From positions 1 to 29,156 of IMG/VR virus record IMGVR_UViG_3300010885_036910: a stretch of 29,156 bases of DNA; one strand, given 5' to 3'. Origin of the DNA: a virus. The notes under the pieces were generated by a model that had not been told where the DNA came from, did not search any database, and worked only from the letters and a program-made list of their open reading frames with translations. This document shows, in pieces, positions 22,404 through 29,156 of the stretch. Each line of letters opens with the position of its first letter. Position 1 is the stretch's first letter. Made by a program: the position numbers and the translations under genes.

Positions 22404-24984
22404 TAGTAGATGTTTTATAGTAACTCAATTTATAAGTAGTGGATTTATCTGATGGATCTACATAGTATTGTTGTTGTGGTGATCGTATTCTAAAGTAATA
22501 ATCAAAATTTACCATACTACTATTATTATCCTGTCCATTACCAGCTGAAAGAGGTCTGTAATAGAATTTCCAATCATTACCTGCATTACTAAATTGATTA
22601 CTTATTGCATTGGTATAATCACCATATATATAAGCTGAAAGATTAACGACCTGATTAGTTGGTGTGTAATTGTAAGGATCGTAGGTTGAATCAGCATTGT
22701 ATTTTCCATTAAAATTAAATGGAGCATAATATCTATAAGAAGTTCCCTTAGCAGGGGTTGCCCCATTAAATTCCCAAGGTGCTAAAGTATTGTTATTTGG
22801 GAAATTTATAGTGTTAAAAGATGTCTTTAAATCAAAAAGTTTAAAGTTTAATGGTCTACTAGTTATGAAAGGAGATGGAGAACCGTTTTGATAACTATAA
22901 TCATAAGAACTTAAACCAAAACCTATAGAAGTACCGGATGTTATAAGAGCCGTTGTATCATATCCAGTTGAACCAGCTTCAAATCTATAGAAAGAAGTTG
23001 TGTTGAAATTTCCATCAAGTATAGGACAAACCGCTACCATGGAAAGATATCCAAAGTTTCTCATAGGTGTTCCATAATCCCAATATTGTAAAGTACCACC
23101 ATTTTGAGCTAATAATATACCTCGTGTAAATGCTGTAGGATTACTACTCTTTGGGTTTCCAACAACTGCAAAATACCCTGGATAATAATTAGGTTCTTGA
23201 TTGGTTAGCACACCATTACTAGAATTTCTATTATTATAGTATGTAGGATTATTGTAATAGAAAGGATCTGTCTGTTTGGCCCCGTTTGTAAAGGTAATCC
23301 ATGCTAATGAATTATAAGCACAAGCCGCACCGTAGTGATAAGGAGCTGTGCCTAATGTTGCTATAGTGACATTACCTAAATTCATTTTACCACCATAAAC
23401 CATTAATGCTGAAGTATCTAAAGCATTGGAATCAAATTCTAATATCACATTTTCTATATTAAAATTAGCACCAGCTATGTCAAACTCAAAAGGTCTAGTA
23501 AATCTGCTTACATTACCACTTAAAGCTAACCAGGTACTATATACATTATTTTGATCTCCGAAATTTCCAGATGCTGCTAATGTATTGTTAAAATAAGTTC
23601 TGAAGGATACTTTAGGAGGTGGTGTATCAAAAACTTTATAACCAGCCCATACTTTAAGTGGTGGGTTATAAAGATTTAAATTTTTAGAAATATTAACTTC
23701 TGTTCTACCATTGATATAAATGTTTTTAAAATTTAAACCATTGAAATAAACATATCGTTGAAATCCGCTTGTGGTGTTTACACCGTCTGCACTCCAGAAA
23801 AATTGTCCACCTTTAATACCAGCAGCTGTCATAGCAGGGTATCTAGATCCTAACCATTCTGTACTATAAAAAGCACCATTTATATTACCAGTGTGTTCAT
23901 TAGATCCGTAATAGGTACCACTATTATCATTAGCATTGGGAATTGCTGGGCGTTGGCTTTCACCTTCAACAATATCTTCGTCTATATAAATGGTTAAATT
24001 GACACCTGCTAAATTGTAATTTTTAACATAATTTACAGCTCCCCATATTGTCTTGAAGAAAGGTTTGCTTATACCACTTTCATAGACACTAGTATTAGCA
24101 TCATAAGCTCCAAAATAAGTTCTTTGAATACTAGCATCGTCTGTGGAATAAGAATCTGATGGTCTTATAGCAAAAGCATAACTATTACTAGTATTAATTG
24201 ATAATGCATTACCTTTATAAATTAATGAAGAATTAGGATCTAAGTCAATAAATCCATGTAAATTAGAAGCATATATATCACCGCCTACACTGAGCTGATT
24301 AACTACAGTTGCATTATTGGCTGTTAAAGAATTTGTAAATAAATTATTAGCAGAAACAGAAAACACTCTTAAACTGCTTAAAACAAAAATATTGTTAGCT
24401 GTTAAATTACCAGTTAAATTGAGAGAAGTAAGACTAGCATTGGAAAGTGTATAAGTTATTGTAATTTTGTTATTATAAGTCAATGAGTTAGCACTTAAAT
24501 AATTTGCAAATAAATTAGTAGCAGTTAAATTTTTAACAAAATTGTTATTATTGAAATAAGTATCCGAATTAAAATAAACACCTCCTGGATATCCAACGGA
24601 AAGTGTATTAGAAATAGAAGATGGTACTAAATTTGTAGCAGAAAGAGTTGGTATATTTGCTCCACTTAATACATTTAAACTCCCTTTAATGTCTATGTTA
24701 TAGACTGGATTGGAATTGTTAATACCTAAATTACCATTCTTCAATACTAAAGAATCATCACCTGTAAATTTTCTAGAATTGGCATAATACGGATCTACAC
24801 CAATAACTGGAAAATAGTAAGCTGAATTAGGAATAGTATTTGTTGTACCTGTGGGGAGGCCCAAGCTAGGTTCAACAGAAGGAAGGTCTATAAAACCACT
24901 ATCATATGCATCCTTATTAATATTAGGATTTGATAATGGTTTTAACTTAATAGAACCTTTAATGGAATTCGGGTTATTTTGCAT
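22399..24984 (-). CDS. Tail fibre, paralogous to the C-terminus of the 2451-aa fibre, 861 aa
   Basis: The N-terminal 90 residues contain SGFIDLPSVEPSLGLP and RKFTGDDSLVLKNGNLGINN, both also found inside the 2451-aa protein. Residues about 110-240 are built of short repeats such as LTATNLFANYLSANSL, which suit a trimeric beta-prism or triple-helix shaft. From YASNLHGFIDLDP (about 239) to the end, the protein aligns with the giant fibre: SDSYSTDDA, KPFFKTIWGAVNYV, IVEGE, FYSTEWLG, GGQFFW, ending TSTR. This shared domain probably forms a beta-helical body and tip. There are no signal peptide or membrane helices. The start has no Shine-Dalgarno sequence, only GTAATAGAAAATG. It is inferred to be a second receptor-binding or connector fibre assembled with the chaperone encoded next to it. 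Confidence 0.92.
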   Translation of the reverse strand: MQNNPNSIKGSIKLKPLSNPNINKDAYDSGFIDLPSVEPSLGLPTGTTNTIPNSAYYFPVIGVDPYYANSRKFTGDDSLVLKNGNLGINNSNPVYNIDIKGSLNVLSGANIPTLSATNLVPSSISNTLSVGYPGGVYFNSDTYFNNNNFVKNLTATNLFANYLSANSLTYNNKITITYTLSNASLTSLNLTGNLTANNIFVLSSLRVFSVSANNLFTNSLTANNATVVNQLSVGGDIYASNLHGFIDLDPNSSLIYKGNALSINTSNSYAFAIRPSDSYSTDDASIQRTYFGAYDANTSVYESGISKPFFKTIWGAVNYVKNYNLAGVNLTIYIDEDIVEGESQRPAIPNANDNSGTYYGSNEHTGNINGAFYSTEWLGSRYPAMTAAGIKGGQFFWSADGVNTTSGFQRYVYFNGLNFKNIYINGRTEVNISKNLNLYNPPLKVWAGYKVFDTPPPKVSFRTYFNNTLAASGNFGDQNNVYSTWLALSGNVSRFTRPFEFDIAGANFNIENVILEFDSNALDTSALMVYGGKMNLGNVTIATLGTAPYHYGAACAYNSLAWITFTNGAKQTDPFYYNNPTYYNNRNSSNGVLTNQEPNYYPGYFAVVGNPKSSNPTAFTRGILLAQNGGTLQYWDYGTPMRNFGYLSMVAVCPILDGNFNTTSFYRFEAGSTGYDTTALITSGTSIGFGLSSYDYSYQNGSPSPFITSRPLNFKLFDLKTSFNTINFPNNNTLAPWEFNGATPAKGTSYRYYAPFNFNGKYNADSTYDPYNYTPTNQVVNLSAYIYGDYTNAISNQFSNAGNDWKFYYRPLSAGNGQDNNSSMVNFDYYFRIRSPQQQYYVDPSDKSTTYKLSYYKTSTR

Positions 24985-24990
24985 TTTCTA

Positions 24991-25344
24991 TTACGAATTA
25001 GCAGTTTCTAATACAGATAGTGTTAAATTAACAGCATTGGAATTTCCACTTTGGATAATAAAAGCTTCATTCGATTTCAAGACTAATTTAGTTACAGCAA
25101 TGTTGTAAGTGTCATTAGGTGGAATGGAGAAGTTTTGAACTATTGTGAAAGGTGATGCTATATCAGAAGATGTTGTAGCACTCCCTGAAATACTTGCTGT
25201 TACTGATTGAGGAGAGTTAGTAAGATTTGCTGCGAGAGCAGATATTACAACCCCTGCTTTTTGATAAGGTACAACGTAAACATTGGTTGGTGATGTTGTA
25301 GCTGTTACCGATTTTCTTTCGAATTTATTTAATACTGTTGCCAT
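24991..25344 (-). CDS. Small virion-type beta-sandwich protein, 117 aa
   Basis: The protein is made of alternating strands rich in Thr, Ser, Asn and Val, for example TSPTNVYVVPYQKAGVV, SQNPQ-like loops and a final AVNLTLSVLE. I recall similar proteins of 110-130 aa next to fibre genes in marine myoviruses, annotated only as virion structural. There are no cysteines, no membrane segment and no catalytic motif. It lies 12 bp after the 584-aa fibre gene and 6 bp before the 861-aa fibre gene. An AGTAAATA element that overlaps the upstream stop precedes its start. An Ig-like decoration or fibre-attachment role is possible, not shown. Confidence 0.85.
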   Translation of the reverse strand: MATVLNKFERKSVTATTSPTNVYVVPYQKAGVVISALAANLTNSPQSVTASISGSATTSSDIASPFTIVQNFSIPPNDTYNIAVTKLVLKSNEAFIIQSGNSNAVNLTLSVLETANS

Positions 25345-25353
25345 AATTTATAA

Positions 25354-25361
25354 TATTTACT
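25354..25361 (-). promoter_or_regulatory. Late-promoter-like element AGTAAATA
   Basis: AGTAAATA (minus) is followed by TTATAAATT and the ATG of the 117-aa gene at 25344. It contains the TAA stop of the 584-aa gene. TAAATATTATA is shared with the elements of the 1145- and 2451-aa genes. Confidence 0.45.
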
Positions 25362-27111
25362 CCAGAACGATGCTTAATGGTGTAACTAATGTGATAATTG
25401 CTCTCTTAAATGTATCACCACTAATAGTACCAGTGCTTTGTTGAACTTGGAAATTTGGACCTACGTTGAAATTGCCTAATTCGTTAGAACTAGTATAATA
25501 AACAACTGCTGGGTCATAAGAAACTGTATTTGTATCGTAAGGTTTATTTTTAGCATCAAATGCTACTTCGTTATCACTATTTACAATACCACCAAAAGCC
25601 GGGAGAGAAGCATTCATTCTAGTGCCAGTTCCCATATATTCAAAGGTATGACCTCCGGTTTCTATCATACTTCTAGCATAGAAATAAATAGGTCTTCCTA
25701 CAAAAGAGTTTAGAGCAGCTTCTATTCCATAATCTAAAGTAATTTTATATTGACCTCCTACTAAGGATGGTGGGGTATTAATATAGAATAATTGAGTTCT
25801 GTATTTATTGCTAGGATTAGTATTAGGATTAATATCTTCTTCTTGTATAATTGTATTACCAGTTGTATCCTTTGTCCATGGTCCATCAGGATCGTATGTG
25901 GCTCCTACAGTAAAAAACATACCAGAATACGGAACAGATGCGTAGGTTCCTCCATTAGTTAATGTATCTACTACTATAGTATCTTTAATGTTTGGATCAT
26001 CTCCAGAAGTTAAACCTCTAAAAGTGCCTTGCAATATAGCTGATGTTGATCCTCCTCTTGCTACAAGACCTGATAACCCAAAAGTACAGTTAGATGTACT
26101 AATTGAGCAGGTGCCTCCGCTTTCGCAAAGAACTCCTTCTGTTGTACAGACCGAGAAAATACTGACCAATTGAGCATATCCTTGATTTGTAATATGAATT
26201 CCTTTTCCACCTTGATTTACTTGTGTGAAGGAATCTAACACCATACTTCTGATGCTACTATTAACCAAACTTCCATCAATTCTCATACCGCAACCCGCGT
26301 CATTAGCAGTACCACCAAAACCTGTATTCTGGTCTGCATCAGAAGCTACTGCATATGATGTGCAACCTTGAACATAAGGACTGATTGTAATAGGAGGTTT
26401 GCTGCCGGGAGCACTTATTGTATAATTGGCTGTATTATAAGCCACAGCTACCTGTGCTGCTCCGTTTGTGTATTGACCTTGAGTTCCGGAATATAAAGGA
26501 AATGCTACAGCTGCTGATGGTGCTCTATGGCCTCTGAAAGTAACACCCCAAATATAACAAGCTTGGTTTACCCAGAATATATCATAGGTAGGATTGCTTG
26601 GTCTAATGGTTGTTCTTCTAAGATTGTCTCCTATTAAAGAAGTATAAGGAGGAAGATAAATTGGATTTACTTCTGTGTAATCTCCGTTCTTTAAAAATAT
26701 TGTCCAGGGACTTGTTGCTGTAGGGCCTTGAGCTGCTATATAAGCAACAGCCTTTTTAATAGTGGCAAAAGGTGTTTCTATTCTTCTGCCTCTTTCTGTG
26801 CTATCTACAGTATCACTACCACCTATAGACACATAAACTGAATTATAAATTTTAGGATTATTATCATTATTATTAATGTAATTTAATAAGTTTTGAACGG
26901 TTAAATTTTTAGTAACATTGGACTGACTAACTGGAATTAAATCCGAAGGAGAAATGGTGGTCGTCGCATCTAGCTGAGGAACACCAGTTCTTAGAAATTC
27001 TAAGGGGTTAATTTTTCTCGTTATATCCTGCTCTATAACAAGCTCGTCTTGGGTTAACGGATTTCTTACTCCGGAGCTATCTGGTAATTCTCTAATTCGT
27101 GTAAATGCCAT
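25357..27111 (-). CDS. Right-handed beta-helix-type tail fibre, 584 aa
   Basis: The N-terminus (MAFTRIRELPDSSGVRNPLT then DELVIEQD, and IPVSQSNVTKNLTVQNLLNY) looks like the attachment region of fibre proteins in marine myoviruses. From about residue 90 a pectin-lyase-like right-handed beta-helix is suggested by TPFATIKKAVAYI, NGDYTEVNPIYLPP, SLIGDNLRRTTIRP and later short strands with stacked Asn, Ser and Cys (GGTCSISTSNCTFG). Such proteins often recognise or cleave surface polysaccharide, but I see no obvious catalytic cluster. The final 150 residues look like a separate C-terminal domain. A GATAAATA element precedes the start. It begins the fibre cluster and is followed by the 117-aa gene. 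Confidence 0.9.
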   Translation of the reverse strand: MAFTRIRELPDSSGVRNPLTQDELVIEQDITRKINPLEFLRTGVPQLDATTTISPSDLIPVSQSNVTKNLTVQNLLNYINNNDNNPKIYNSVYVSIGGSDTVDSTERGRRIETPFATIKKAVAYIAAQGPTATSPWTIFLKNGDYTEVNPIYLPPYTSLIGDNLRRTTIRPSNPTYDIFWVNQACYIWGVTFRGHRAPSAAVAFPLYSGTQGQYTNGAAQVAVAYNTANYTISAPGSKPPITISPYVQGCTSYAVASDADQNTGFGGTANDAGCGMRIDGSLVNSSIRSMVLDSFTQVNQGGKGIHITNQGYAQLVSIFSVCTTEGVLCESGGTCSISTSNCTFGLSGLVARGGSTSAILQGTFRGLTSGDDPNIKDTIVVDTLTNGGTYASVPYSGMFFTVGATYDPDGPWTKDTTGNTIIQEEDINPNTNPSNKYRTQLFYINTPPSLVGGQYKITLDYGIEAALNSFVGRPIYFYARSMIETGGHTFEYMGTGTRMNASLPAFGGIVNSDNEVAFDAKNKPYDTNTVSYDPAVVYYTSSNELGNFNVGPNFQVQQSTGTISGDTFKRAIITLVTPLSIVLE

Positions 27112-27117
27112 TTTATA

Positions 27118-27125
27118 TATTTATC
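27118..27125 (-). promoter_or_regulatory. Late-promoter-like element GATAAATA
   Basis: GATAAATA (7/8 to TATAAATA) on the minus strand is followed by TATAAA and the ATG of the 584-aa gene. It lies in the 38-bp gap after the 228-aa gene and matches the element before the chaperone gene for ten bases (GATAAATATA). Confidence 0.55.
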
Positions 27126-27149
27126 TTAAAATCATCCCTTTTTAAAAAT

Positions 27150-27836
27150 TTAAATTACAGAAGAATTTTCTATATTTAATGTAGCAAAAGGTAGGAAAGA
27201 ATTGATTTCTTCTATTTCTACTTGTGGTTGACCGCTTATATTAACACTTATTAAACCTAATTTACTAACATCATTTCTTATTACAAAAGAAACATTAAAC
27301 ATATTAGTATCAGAATTATAAGTCAATTTAGGATTTTCTTTAATGCCATTAGAATTGCTCCAATTGGACGCAGAACTTAAAGCTAAAGTTATTGTAGAAT
27401 CAAAATGGTCTTTGACAATTCCCTTTTTAATATCAAATTCTTTAAAGAATAAAGAAAATTTTATTTGAGGCAAATTATTTCCTGGAATGTCATTAAATCC
27501 ACAAAAGTAAATTTTTTTATCCCCTTCATCAAACCAATAATCTATTTCATATGTATTATTGTCAAAATAAGAAGTGAATTGATTATAGGGTTCTATAGTT
27601 GAATCCTTTACAACTATTTTTTCAAAAGCATAACCTATACTGGTTTGTATTAAAAAGGTATCATAAAAAACCTCAAAATTAGAAATATTATTTGTGTTGA
27701 GAGCATTATAGAAATCTGTATATTTTTCGTATTTTATATAAACCGAAGACAATAATACATTAGCAGATTTTGTGTTGTTATTAAAGTCACGCAACCATAA
27801 TTGACTACTGCGCATATTTTCTAAATAAGTGTTCAT
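27150..27836 (-). CDS. Hypothetical virion-type protein, 228 aa
   Basis: No family is recognised with confidence. The protein is strand-rich and aromatic, with segments such as VYIKYEKYTDFYNAL, EIDYWFDEGDKKIYFCGFND and QIKFSLFFKEFDI, and ends in a Ser/Asn/Ile-rich tail. It has one cysteine and no membrane helix or signal peptide. The gene starts 3 bp after the 213-aa gene and precedes the 584-aa fibre, within the structural run, so a virion role is inferred from place and composition. The start has no Shine-Dalgarno sequence. Confidence 0.82.
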   Translation of the reverse strand: MNTYLENMRSSQLWLRDFNNNTKSANVLLSSVYIKYEKYTDFYNALNTNNISNFEVFYDTFLIQTSIGYAFEKIVVKDSTIEPYNQFTSYFDNNTYEIDYWFDEGDKKIYFCGFNDIPGNNLPQIKFSLFFKEFDIKKGIVKDHFDSTITLALSSASNWSNSNGIKENPKLTYNSDTNMFNVSFVIRNDVSKLGLISVNISGQPQVEIEEINSFLPFATLNIENSSVI

Positions 27837-27839
27837 ATA

Positions 27840-28481
27840 TTAAGGATATAATCTATTGATTGTTGTGTTATCTTCTGGATTATAAGGAGTATTGCTTGGT
27901 GAAGGTGTTATAATTGCTTTTTTATTATTTTTAAATTGTTGAGCAAATGGTGCAACAATTTCATAAGGTTTATTTAATTCCTGAATGCTTATTTCTTTTG
28001 GTTTTAGTTTCCAATTTACTAATGATAATAATACATTTTCTTCGTTTTGAGTTTCAAAAGCATATACTATTTGATTATCAGCTCCAAACATTCTTGTTTT
28101 TATTAAATGAACTTTTTCAAAATAATTTTCTAAAGTGGGGTTTTTTAAATTTAAAGTAATATAATAGGTCTTAGGTGTAGAAGAACCAAATACATATACA
28201 TTTACAAAAATATAATAAACTGATAGGTTTAAATCTTTTGATAAAAATTTTTTAACTTGAGTATAATTTTTAGGATTAAGATCTTGAGTGGGATCTGGTT
28301 TATACAATACAGAAGTTGTAGTACCGTCACCCCAAACATAGTCAATTTGTCTAATTTTTTTATTGTTTAAAAAAGCACTACTAATATTAGAAGGGTCTAC
28401 AGTTAATACAAAAGGGGCATAGCTTGAATAGGTGATATTTATATTATTCGTTAAATAAATCGTATTGTTGTAAAGATTCAT
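27840..28481 (-). CDS. Hypothetical virion-type protein with PKD-like segment, 213 aa
   Basis: Residues about 20-60 include APFVLTVDPSNIS and IRQIDYVWGDGTTTSVLY. The VWGDGT element resembles the 'W.FGDG' core of PKD/Ig-like domains, followed by the strand block YYIFVNVYVFGSSTPKTYYI. The C-terminal part is mixed and ends in a Pro/Asn/Thr-rich stretch. PKD-like folds are common decoration or spacer domains in phage structural proteins. The gene begins 1 bp after the stop of the preceding fibre-like gene and is followed closely by the 228-aa gene, suggesting a polycistronic message. A precise role is not visible. Confidence 0.82.
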   Translation of the reverse strand: MNLYNNTIYLTNNINITYSSYAPFVLTVDPSNISSAFLNNKKIRQIDYVWGDGTTTSVLYKPDPTQDLNPKNYTQVKKFLSKDLNLSVYYIFVNVYVFGSSTPKTYYITLNLKNPTLENYFEKVHLIKTRMFGADNQIVYAFETQNEENVLLSLVNWKLKPKEISIQELNKPYEIVAPFAQQFKNNKKAIITPSPSNTPYNPEDNTTINRLYP

Positions 28482-28482
28482 T

Positions 28483-29156
28483 TTATGCGAATTGTATTAT
28501 CTTTCTGTAACTTCCTCTTAAAGGTGTAAAACCAGTTGTAGTACTGGCACTCACTGCTAAATTTAAAGTTGTAGGGATAGTAGTCCCGCTGGTTTTAACT
28601 AAAGAACGAATTATTCCATAAGCCTTTGTATTGGCTCCTATAATTTCTGTGTATCCTATATCTACTATACTTACATTAGTCAAACTAGCAGCAGAGCCTA
28701 TAGATGCAGCAGCAGCACCACCTATATCTTGTATGAAGCTAGCTACGGCAAAACTAAAATTAGTGTCAGATGATAATGCATAATTTATAGATGTTGAATT
28801 GGCTCCTATAAGAGAAAAGACATTGTATTCGATTTCGTATGTAGTATTAGGTGCTAATTTAAAAGTTGTACCAAAAAATGGCGACCTAGAGCCGGATATA
28901 TTTGAACCATCATTTGCTAAATAATAGTTACTACCATTAACAAAGCTTCCACCGTATCCGGTATTAGGGTCTATTCCGGCACTTAATGTTCCGACAACGG
29001 TTAAGGCTGCACCGGATGTATTTGTTGTACCTATACCAACATTACCGTTACCATCAACAACAAACGGGGCTGTATCATTTGCTATATCATCTACTCTAAA
29101 AGCTGGACCGTTACCAAACTGTTGAACTAGTAATGCTGGAGAGTTATTATTGTTTA
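28483..29156 (-). CDS. C-terminal part of a fibre-like virion protein (runs off right edge)
   Basis: The frame ending at 28483 stays open without a stop to the window edge (223 codons plus two bases), so the real gene is longer than the short internal TTG/ATG ORF (28683) alone suggests. The visible part begins NNNNSPALLVQQFGNGPAFR, then has VDGNGNVGIGTT, the repeat typical of trimeric phage fibres and peptidase-tipped spikes. A GYGGSFVNGSNYYL segment and a C-terminal sandwich (FKLAPNTTYEIEYNVFS ... GSYRKIIQFA) follow. An Ala-rich run (GGAAAASIGSAAS) occurs at mid-domain. The motif also resembles the 'GINNSNP' segment of the 861-aa fibre. It is a structural protein, exact identity unknown. Confidence 0.85.
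   Translation of the reverse strand, partial: NNNNSPALLVQQFGNGPAFRVDDIANDTAPFVVDGNGNVGIGTTNTSGAALTVVGTLSAGIDPNTGYGGSFVNGSNYYLANDGSNISGSRSPFFGTTFKLAPNTTYEIEYNVFSLIGANSTSINYALSSDTNFSFAVASFIQDIGGAAAASIGSAASLTNVSIVDIGYTEIIGANTKAYGIIRSLVKTSGTTIPTTLNLAVSASTTTGFTPLRGSYRKIIQFA

Noticed and set aside
28483-28683. A separate 66-aa gene at the right end
   Set aside because: Its apparent start is a TTG inside a frame that stays open to the window edge and encodes recognisable fibre motifs upstream, so it is the end of a larger gene.

Overview
The window is a gene-dense, AT-rich stretch of a tailed bacteriophage genome, most likely a marine T4-like myovirus. Three things point there. A long block encodes giant Asn/Ser/Thr/Tyr-rich virion and tail-fibre proteins, with a tail-assembly chaperone lying between two fibre genes. 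T4-late-type TAAATA elements sit just before several of these genes. A pair of bilin-biosynthesis genes is present, of a kind known as auxiliary metabolic genes in marine phages. The host cannot be read from the sequence. Bilin genes occur in cyanophages and also in non-cyanobacterial marine phages (the PcyX type), and the reductase here belongs to the PcyA/PcyX side rather than the cyanophage PebS side.

Layout. (1) 1-2980, minus strand: a compact cassette reading from 2980 down. It starts with heme oxygenase and a ferredoxin-dependent bilin reductase, whose genes overlap by 13 nt. A 253-aa protein of a type I recall from other marine phages follows with a 1-nt stop/start overlap, then three small proteins of unknown function and the first codons of another gene running off the left edge. 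(2) 3032-7789, plus strand: a 52-aa ORF and a 1531-aa virion-type protein with a von Willebrand A domain and a complete MIDAS motif, diverging from the bilin genes across 51 bp. (3) 7786-29156, minus strand: the structural block. Reading from 29156 down, it holds the C-terminal part of a fibre-like protein, two medium virion-type proteins (213 and 228 aa), a 584-aa beta-helix-type fibre, a 117-aa small virion protein, an 861-aa fibre, the 100-aa chaperone, a 2451-aa fibre, a 1145-aa LamG-type protein, three tandem paralogous 254-292 aa proteins, a CxxC protein and a Dps/ferritin-like protein.

How it works together. The heme oxygenase should open heme to biliverdin, and the reductase should reduce biliverdin to a phycobilin with host ferredoxin. 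The large minus block and the plus-strand vWA protein look like the host-recognition apparatus: an adhesin, LamG-type and fibre modules, and a chaperone for fibre or tail assembly. Several structural genes are preceded by a shared TAAATATTATA-like element placed only 5-9 nt before the ATG, while Shine-Dalgarno sequences are nearly absent.

The most interesting points are the active-site substitutions in both bilin enzymes (Gln where PcyA has catalytic Glu76; Ala where heme oxygenase has the distal Gly139), the near-leaderless promoter motif, the modular build of the paralogous fibres, and the three Cys/His-variable paralogs. No tRNA, CRISPR array or insertion sequence was seen, and no gap between genes exceeds about 90 bp.
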